From Plotosus lineatus (lineage: Eukaryota > Chordata > Actinopteri > Siluriformes > Plotosidae): 64,000 nucleotides of DNA. Shown here piece after piece: positions 56,871 through 64,000 of this stretch. Where the stretch lies: NCBI GenBank assembly GCA_024760905.1, contig CM045733.1:31522001-31586000 (forward strand), read 5' to 3'. The stretch's first letter is position 1. Each line of letters begins with the position of its first letter. Both the position numbers and the translations under genes were made by a program. Below the pieces are notes generated by a model. That model ran no database searches and was not told the DNA's origin. It saw only the letters and a program-made list of their open reading frames with translations.

Positions 56871-58114
56871 CAATATATAACCTCTGAATACGAAAAATCC
56901 AGGTTACGAAAAATATTTTCCTAAATTTTCGCCCTCAGTATATGAAACAACCTCTTCTTACAAAAAGCGCCAAACACGCCATTCAAAAATCTAAATGCGC
57001 CATTCAAAAATTCAGACAATGTGCGAGTTGCTCTTTCATTGGCTGTCTCCCAACATCCCGCCCCGCTGGCCTCCCATTGGCCAGGAGGGAGCTGAACTGT
57101 ACCCATTCCTGTACCCATATTTTCTGTTTGTCACACGCGTGAAGGAGAGTTGAACAGGACTGTTGCCTCGTGATTTTTTTGAGAGTGATCATTGCACCAT
57201 TATATTTCATTATCCATCATGGACCCCAAAAAAGTGATTCCCGGTGACACCAAAAAGAAGAACCGGGCTCCGTTATCAATCGAAGTGAAGTAGGAGGTAA
57301 TAAAAAAATACGAAAGTGGGATGCGGTTGAGCGAAATCGCAAAGGAGTATGGCCAAAACCCCTCTACAATCGGGACGATATTGAAGCAGAAGGAGACCTT
57401 AAAAGTGCAGATACAGTAACGGAGGCGATTATTTCAGAAATATATTGAAGCAGAAGAAGGCATTAAAAGCAGAAATACACTGATGGGGTAAAGGAGATAT
57501 GTACTGTTGGTTCATGAGTTTTGTGAGTTTTTTTTGTACTCATTGCAACTTATTTGAGGAGGTCCGGATGAGCCGCACCCTGTCTCCAAAGCTCCACATT
57601 CGGCGACGAAGCATTTTTGTGCACAGAAGTGGGCGGCACCACAAATGTTCCGTGCACAGAATGCTCTGTGGGACAAGACCTCTGATTTCGCAAGGAAGCA
57701 AGTTAATATTGAATCCGGACCTCAGATCTTTCAAACAGGTAGTTCCGCTTTACATGCAATTGCGTGTGGGCGGAGCCCGCATTCGGCAGAGCCTGCCACT
57801 CAAAGAGAGAGAGAGAGAGAGCGAGAGAGACAGTGTTGTGTGTGTGTGTATATGTGTGTTAATAAAAAATGTTTAATAATGGTTTAATTCATAAATATGT
57901 TAATAAAATGGTTTAATATGTTAATAAAATGTTTAAATGGTTTAATAAATAATTTTCTTTTACTTTTAACACATATTTCACAAAACCGGTGTACTTTTGT
58001 CAGCCTTGGAACGAATCACGCGTTTTACATGTAAAATGCACCTGTACTTACGAAAACTCCAGGTTCCAAAAATGGTTCTGGAATGGATTACTTTCATAAA
58101 TAGAGGGCCGACTG
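56871..58114 (+). mobile_element. Tigger-like element with HTH remnant
   Basis: Contains AAAATCCAGGTTACGAAAA at the left and GGATTACTTTCATAAATAG...GGCCGACTG at the right, followed by TA. The CCAAT/GC-box segment is at 57025-57095. The frame near 57219 starts MDPKKVIPG and, after a stop, reads KYESGMRLSEIAKEYGQNPS and TIGTILKQKETL. The sequence 57664-57760 is shared with the minus copy at 28145-28716. A (GA)n tract lies at 57802-57828. The left end is weakly defined. Confidence 0.7.
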
Positions 58115-58119
58115 TACTA

Positions 58120-58254
58120 TATTTTACTTTCGGGTTGATCATTTGCGCATGTAATATGATACATGGGGTTTTACTTCCGGGTACAGAACTTGTGGATTAT
58201 CTTGATTTGCGAGAGGGGCCGGAACCAAACCCCCGCGAATGATGGGGGCCTACT
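58120..58254 (+). mobile_element. Right end of another pogo-type element
   Basis: GGAACCAAACCCCCGCGAAT and GGGGGCCTACTG followed by TA look like a pogo-type terminus. No left end was found. Confidence 0.4.
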
Positions 58255-58303
58255 GTATCTGTATATGTGTGAATATTTAGCTGTATGCATGTATTTGCAT
58301 ATA

Positions 58304-58742
<439 letters not shown>

Positions 58743-58748
58743 CACCTT

Positions 58749-58754
<6 letters not shown>

Positions 58755-58800
<46 letters not shown>
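58755..58800. repeat. (TG)n microsatellite
   Basis: TG array just right of the MITE. Confidence 0.95.
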
Positions 58801-58805
<5 letters not shown>

Positions 58806-59479
58806 CAACTGTGCAGCTTTTAAATCCACCTCACTTAAAAGTACGGCTGTCCCTCCTGTTGTAGCTCCACCTAATTCATACGACAAAAAGCTGTACAGGC
58901 TGTTTTTGAAATGGGCTTAAATGTACAAAAATTACATGGAGTACATTTTACATATCAAATTATCCATGTTACACTTTTTCTGTCTGTGTCATCAACAGTG
59001 AAGAGTACTTATATGCCTTCTGCAGATGACAGCTTTAAAAATGTCTGTAAACCCATTTTACTACCATTAAATACTTCTTTTCATTTTTTAAATCTTTTTT
59101 AGTTTTGTTTTGAAATGCAGAATTTATTAGATCTTCTGTTTGTTTGGCAAGTTGCTTTGTTTTTTTCTGTACACACGGTATATGAGATAATACATTAATA
59201 GTAAAGGAACAATCAAACCAAAAGACTGCTCATATACACTGTACTGTAGTTGGGTATAATAAAATAAAAATATTTAGGAACAGGTCCCTTTGTATACCCT
59301 TCTTCTGTTTATTCAAGGACTTCCAATTAATAAACTTTGCTTTTTGGCAGTGAACCTTTTTTGTGAACTCTAGTGGGTTTTCAGTTATTGCCAATAGTAG
59401 GCCTCTGTCAGTCATGCTGGCTGGCATCTTGTCTGGTGGTATAACTTCGGGTGTGACTGGTCAGTCCAATCTGGAAGGG
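58801..59479. other. NELL2 intron sequence, no gene
   Basis: No supportable feature on either strand. Confidence 0.55.
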
Positions 59480-62400
59480 GTGGTCATTTCTACACTTGGC
59501 ACACAGGTAGACTGTAGATGGTCTTCCCATCTGAATTACAGCCTTTCGTCTCTGCCCCTTGGTCTCAGACTGCTATGCGTGCATGGCATCGAACTTTGCG
59601 AGACCTATTCTGACTGTCGCCCCAAGCCGACCGATTTGAGGCAGTGGCTTCATAGGTGTTGAGGTTTGCCCCCAGGGCCTTCAGATCTCTCTTGCAGATG
59701 TCTCTAGCGCAGACGGTGTCTGCTTGTTGGGCAGTGACCTTGGGCCAGTTCTCCATACAGGAGATCTTTTGTGGCCAAGACAGCACAAGCATCCCTACTT
59801 CAGCTGAGGATTCCTGCTCTCTCGAGGACAACTCGAGTGTCACTTGGTCCTGCCAGGTGATACTCATGATGCGTCGGAGGCAGCACATATGGAAGGTATT
59901 GAGCTTCTGTTATTGTTGAGCATGCAAGGGCCAAGGTTAGCTGCCATACAGGAGAGTGTTCACGATGGCGGCACTGTAAATGTGGATCTTGGTGTGCTCC
60001 ATCAGTTTATTGTTGGACCACACTCTCTTTGTCAGTTCAGATATGATGGTGACTGGAATCGAAGGAGAGGAAATTTGAGGTGTTCAAGCTGAGTTATACA
60101 ATGTCATGTATGACTTCTAGCTCATAGTTAGAGATTGTGATCTGTGGCAGATGGTCCAAATTCTGTGCCCGGACATCTTCAACCAAAAATTAACAAGGTC
60201 TATCTACCATTTCATTCATCGTCATCAAGGCCCATAGCCATTTTGCCATAGGTGTACTGTGCTGTCTTCCGCTAGATGTTTCCAATTTCTTCTGTTGGCT
60301 GCATACAATAGTGGAGCATGTGGTCATTTTTATCCCGGCCAAGACTGTTGGGTTTTGAGTGAGCTCATCCACCCTTTGACAGGTTTTGTTTTTCATCCTG
60401 CTGCGTATCCACAAACCCACCTCATAAAGATAAACTTGATGGGGGAGCTGGTATACTCACCGACCACCCGACCATCAGACCATCAGACAGGTAGTACAAG
60501 ATTATATGGTACCTGTAGCAGGTTGTCCTGACCTGACCCGACTTAAATTTTACCATTTCTATCATACATTTTTACCAGTTCATTATAATGAAATGAAAGA
60601 CCTTGTTAATTCTCCATTGACAACTTTTGTTTTCTTCAGACATGGTAAGTCCAGAGTCCTGACAGGCTTTGCAATTCATGAGCCATTGTAAGCCTTCCAC
60701 AGAGTGAGTTGTGATGGCAGTGTCATCTGTGAAGAGGAAGTCTTGCGCGCATATTAGCTGGATTTTGGTCTTGGCTCTCAGTCAGGACAGATTGAAGAGC
60801 TTTCCATCTGATCTGGTTCTGAGGTAGATGCCATCTGTGGCATTCCCAAAGGTGTGCTTCAGCAGGACAGTAAAGAAGATCCAAAACAAGGTTGGCGCAA
60901 GCATGCAACTCTGCTTCACTTTACTTCGTAAAGTGTCCTTTATGTCTTTGTGAAAAGATCGGATCATGATGAGGAGTCTCATTGGGCATCCAGTCTTCAT
61001 GAAGGATTTGAAAGAGGCCGTCTCTACTCACTAGATCAATGGCCTTCATGAGGTCTATGAAGGTGATGAAGAGTGGCTACCATTGCTCCCTGCACTTCTC
61101 CTGCAGCTGCTTGAAAAAGAAGAGAATGTCTGTGGTGGACCTGTCAGATTGGAATCGACACTGTGACTCAGGGTGGACTCGCTTAGTGAGAACTTGAGCA
61201 AAGAGCTTTCTGGTGATGCTGAAGAGTGAAATGCCACAGTAGTTGTTACAATTGCTCCTATCACCCTTGTTTTTGTCCAGAATGAAGATGTTGGCATCCC
61301 GAATGTCTTGTGGTACCTTGCCCTCTCCCCAGTGCAGGCAGAGGATGCTGTGCAGCTCTGAAATGAGAGTGCTCGTGCAGCACTTTAGAACCTTGGCAGG
61401 AATACTGTCCTTCAAGTTCTTCTCTTCAAGTATAGGAAGGCACTCATTTAGAGCATTTTCAGTGACGATATTGTATCTAGTGTAGAGCTCAGAGTGGTGC
61501 TCTACCCATCGTTTCATCTGCTGTGCCCTGTCTTAAATGACTTCATCAGTTGCCAACTTCAGGGGAGCAGTTTTTTTCTGCATTGGAGGCAGTTTGATAC
61601 TGTTGTACATCCCTATGATGTTTCCTGTGTTGGCAGTGGTCTGTATCCAGGAGCAGATCTGGAGCCAGTAGTCATTTGCACACTGTCTTGCAGTCTTCTG
61701 GACTTTGCTATGGGCAGTCCACAGTGCCTGAAAGATATGTTTGCTGGAGCAGTCCTTGTGAGCTGCTAGGTCATGTCTCTTCTCTTCGAGGATTGGTGTC
61801 AGTTCTGCAAAATGATCCCTAAACCAGTCTGCTGACTTCCTGGTCTTCTTGCCATAGGTTGTCATGGCAGCATTGTAGACAGCCTCGCTGAAGTGTTTCC
61901 ATCTTTCATGCGTGCTGGTTGTGGATGAGCCTGGGAGAGAATTTTTAACCACCCTCAAAAATTCTTTTGACTTTCTCCTAATCCTGTATTCTACCAGTGT
62001 TGATTCTGGGTCTGTCCTCTTTTTTGCTACGATGCATGTTCTTCGCTCGCAGTTTCACCTTGCAGCATACGAGAGAGTGGCCTGGTAGGTGCATGTCAGT
62101 GTGACATTGAAGAGGCTACAAGCACCTGGTGAGGATTAGGTTGAGCTGGTGCCAGTGCTTGGACCTGGGATGCCTCGAAGACACTCTATGCTGGGGCTTG
62201 GTGTTAAAGAACATGTTGACGAAGAGGCTGTAGTAACAGCATTTTCTCTGTGCCAAAATGACCAAGACATGTTGGCCAGGAGTTGTGTTGAGCACTCACT
62301 CTGGCACAGAAGTTGCTGAGTATAAAGAGCGATTCCTTTTCTGGGATTCTGCTGATGGTGGTGCTAAGATCATCGTAGAACTTGTCCTTTGCTTTCGCAG

Positions 62401-62650
62401 AGGATGTCAGGATAGGAGTGTATGTGCTGAGCAGGGTGACTGGACCAACTGCAGTAAGAAGTTGGAGGGACAGGATCTGTTCGCTGACCTCTGGATGGAG
62501 TGATGGACTCTAGTAGACTTTCTGATTGTGAATCCCACAACGTGTTCTCTGACCTCCTCTGGTGCTTGCCTATGCAAGAAGAAGTCTCTTTTTTTCATGG
62601 ACCCAGAACCTGAGAGCCTGGTCTCTTGGAGGGTGACAGTGCCCATCTGA
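59480..62650 (-). pseudogene. Decayed LINE, same family as 36843-39520
   Basis: Minus-strand pieces in order: endonuclease remnants (62650-62050); GKKTRKSADWFRDHF and ARQCANDYWLQICSWIQTTA (61958-61533); KRWVEHHSELYTRYNIVTEN and RDANIFILDKNKGDRSNCNN with YCGISLFSITRKLFAQVL (61517-61077); an RT remnant with CMLAPTLFWIFFTVLLKHTF (61000-60780); and C-terminal CKRDLKALGANLNTYEA (59888-59565). Each matches the plus-strand copy but with more stops and small deletions. It is an older insertion of the same family. Confidence 0.82.
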
Positions 62651-63639
62651 AGCCTACTGAGTACTCTACTAATTACTGCTGTTATGCAAGCGTCATCTAT
62701 CTATCTGGAATGCAAGTCTTGGGAGCATTTTATTTGACAGTAAGAGCCTATCCTCACAGACCACCACTGGCAATAACAGCCTTAGGAACCCTATTGGCAA
62801 TAGGTTTTTTCAATGTGTTAGTTTCAGTAGATGTTGTTGTTTTTTAAAAATTCACTATTAAACATTCAAAATAAAGAGCAACATCATAATGTATTTTTTT
62901 ATTTTGCTATACTGTATTAATGTACTCCCACAAGGTAGATTATTGCCTCTGTATTTATCCATCCAAAGTGAGCTCCCACACACACATGCAGATGGGGGTT
63001 ATGTGCTTTGCTCAAGGGTACTTCAGCCATGAAGGTGAAGAAAGGGAAGGTAGTACGCAATGTTCTATCATCTCTTTTCATCCTCACCTTTCTCTCTCTC
63101 AGTTGCACATTATGAGATTGTGTGAAATGAGAGCAGCAAAGGTGAAATTGGCTTTTTAACTAGTGAAATTTTGTGCAAACATTATCATATGGCCAGAACT
63201 AAACCTTAGTTCTCCATCTAATTTAAATTAAAATCTAACTTAGCTTCACATGGCAAAACACCGACTTTTTGATGTTGGAGACTATTAGCAAGAGTCAAGG
63301 TAAACAAGTTTTATTCAGTCTGTTCAGCAGTGTCAGTTTAGCGATGTGTTGCTGGAGGACAGGTCTAAAATTTGATAATATCAAGCCTCACCTCAAAATG
63401 CTGCAGCTTCAATCGCACTAAATTCTTTTATAATCAAGGTTTCAACTATTGGATGAAACTGATGCAGGTAAGTCTGTCATTCCTAGAGCTTCAGTGGTTC
63501 AATAACTTTTATATTGAGTTATACTTGTACAGTATCTCCAAATTATTTCACATTCCATATGTTACATTTAGAAAACCAGAAAGAAAGACAGAGAGGTGAA
63601 AATAATTTGTTAAGCTTAAGGGAATAAATAATTGACCAA

Positions 63640-63640
<1 letters not shown>
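62651..63640. other. Intron sequence; small repeat remnant at 62975-63040
   Basis: The segment GCAGATGGGGGTTATGTGC and TTGCTCAAGGGTACTTCAGC resembles a short repeat common in fish genomes. Otherwise no gene or element is recognised. Confidence 0.45.
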
Positions 63641-63695
<55 letters not shown>

Positions 63696-63734
63696 GTGTG
63701 TGTGTGTGTGCACACTTTACTTGTTCAAGGCAAA

Positions 63735-63786
<52 letters not shown>

Positions 63787-63799
63787 ACGCATACACACG

Positions 63800-63853
<54 letters not shown>
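63641..63853. repeat. (TG)n then (CA)n block, partly palindromic
   Basis: A TG array of about 68 bp, a spacer containing CACTTTACTTGTTCAAGGC, then about 115 bp of CA with GCATACACAC interruptions. TG followed by CA forms an imperfect inverted repeat. All reading frames through it are low-complexity artefacts. Confidence 0.95.
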
Positions 63854-63854
<1 letters not shown>

Positions 63855-64000
63855 CCCTGACTACACGTCGCTCCAAAGTACAAGTCACATTGTCCAAAAA
63901 ATTCATGGTTACTGTCTATCTTGGCTTGGTAATCTGCTGGCAGTTTATGTGATGTGTTCCTCGCTCTGATATAGAGAGGGGGTTGCATTGCATGAAGCGG

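Noticed and set aside
57219..57480. Host CENP-B-like gene
   Set aside because: Internal stops, terminal inverted repeats and multiple copies show it is part of a Tigger-like transposon.
63641..63969. Several 70-110-codon frames of Cys-Val or His-Thr repeats
   Set aside because: They are translations of (TG)n/(CA)n; the same holds for Ile-Tyr frames over TA arrays at 27.9, 28.7, 32.0 and 58.5 kb.

Overview
The window looks like nuclear DNA of a ray-finned fish. No prokaryotic operon, rRNA or functional tRNA gene is visible. The only host gene I can support is NELL2 (a secreted VWC/EGF protein) on the minus strand. Four coding exons are readable, in gene order 50608-50468, 49892-49699, 48786-48610 and 20925-20698. 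All have GT/AG splice sites and compatible phases. They encode the last two calcium-binding EGF domains and most of the C-terminal VWC domains. The intron between the third and fourth visible exons is about 27.7 kb. The short last coding exon was not found. The fish assignment is inference: it rests on the mix of Rex1/Rex3-like, RTE and L2 LINEs, Tc1, pogo/Tigger-like, hAT and piggyBac-like DNA elements, tRNA-derived SINEs and very long CA/TA arrays. The large intron would suit a large-genome, possibly non-teleost, lineage.

Layout. 1-20.7 kb (3' of the last visible exon): old SINEs, a hAT carrying a pogo MITE that itself carries a Tigger-like element (7.6-10.4 kb), and a Tc1-like element (13.58-18.71 kb) opened by a twin-primed RTE, a solo LTR (itself carrying an RTE fragment and a SINE) and a piggyBac-like element. 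20.9-48.6 kb (one NELL2 intron): two nearly full-length RTE LINEs in opposite orientation (22.3-25.4 and 28.8-31.9 kb), a Penelope-like fragment with a candidate hammerhead ribozyme (28.04-28.09 kb), a second Tc1-like element, a LINE of uncertain clade (36.8-39.5 kb), two Rex1-like copies, and a Rex3-like LINE interrupted by one of them. At 46.8-47.8 kb one hAT lies inside another. 48.6-50.6 kb: three NELL2 exons plus a SINE with perfect target duplications. 50.6-64 kb: intron further upstream, with a run of Tigger-like elements and MITEs, a 229-bp fold-back element, a decayed LINE and a long CA/TG block at the end.

How the parts relate. The main tRNA SINE family uses one head and body with three different 3' tails, all joined at the same point after CAGCGTGTTTCT. 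One tail is a splice of the RTE LINE's own 5' UTR to its 3' terminus. The RTE insertions show 13-16 bp target duplications, and three SINE copies have exact 14-18 bp ones, which fits mobilisation of the SINE by the RTE machinery. Several Tigger-like copies share a CCAAT/GC-box segment upstream of a short helix-turn-helix ORF. Nearly all TE reading frames are broken.
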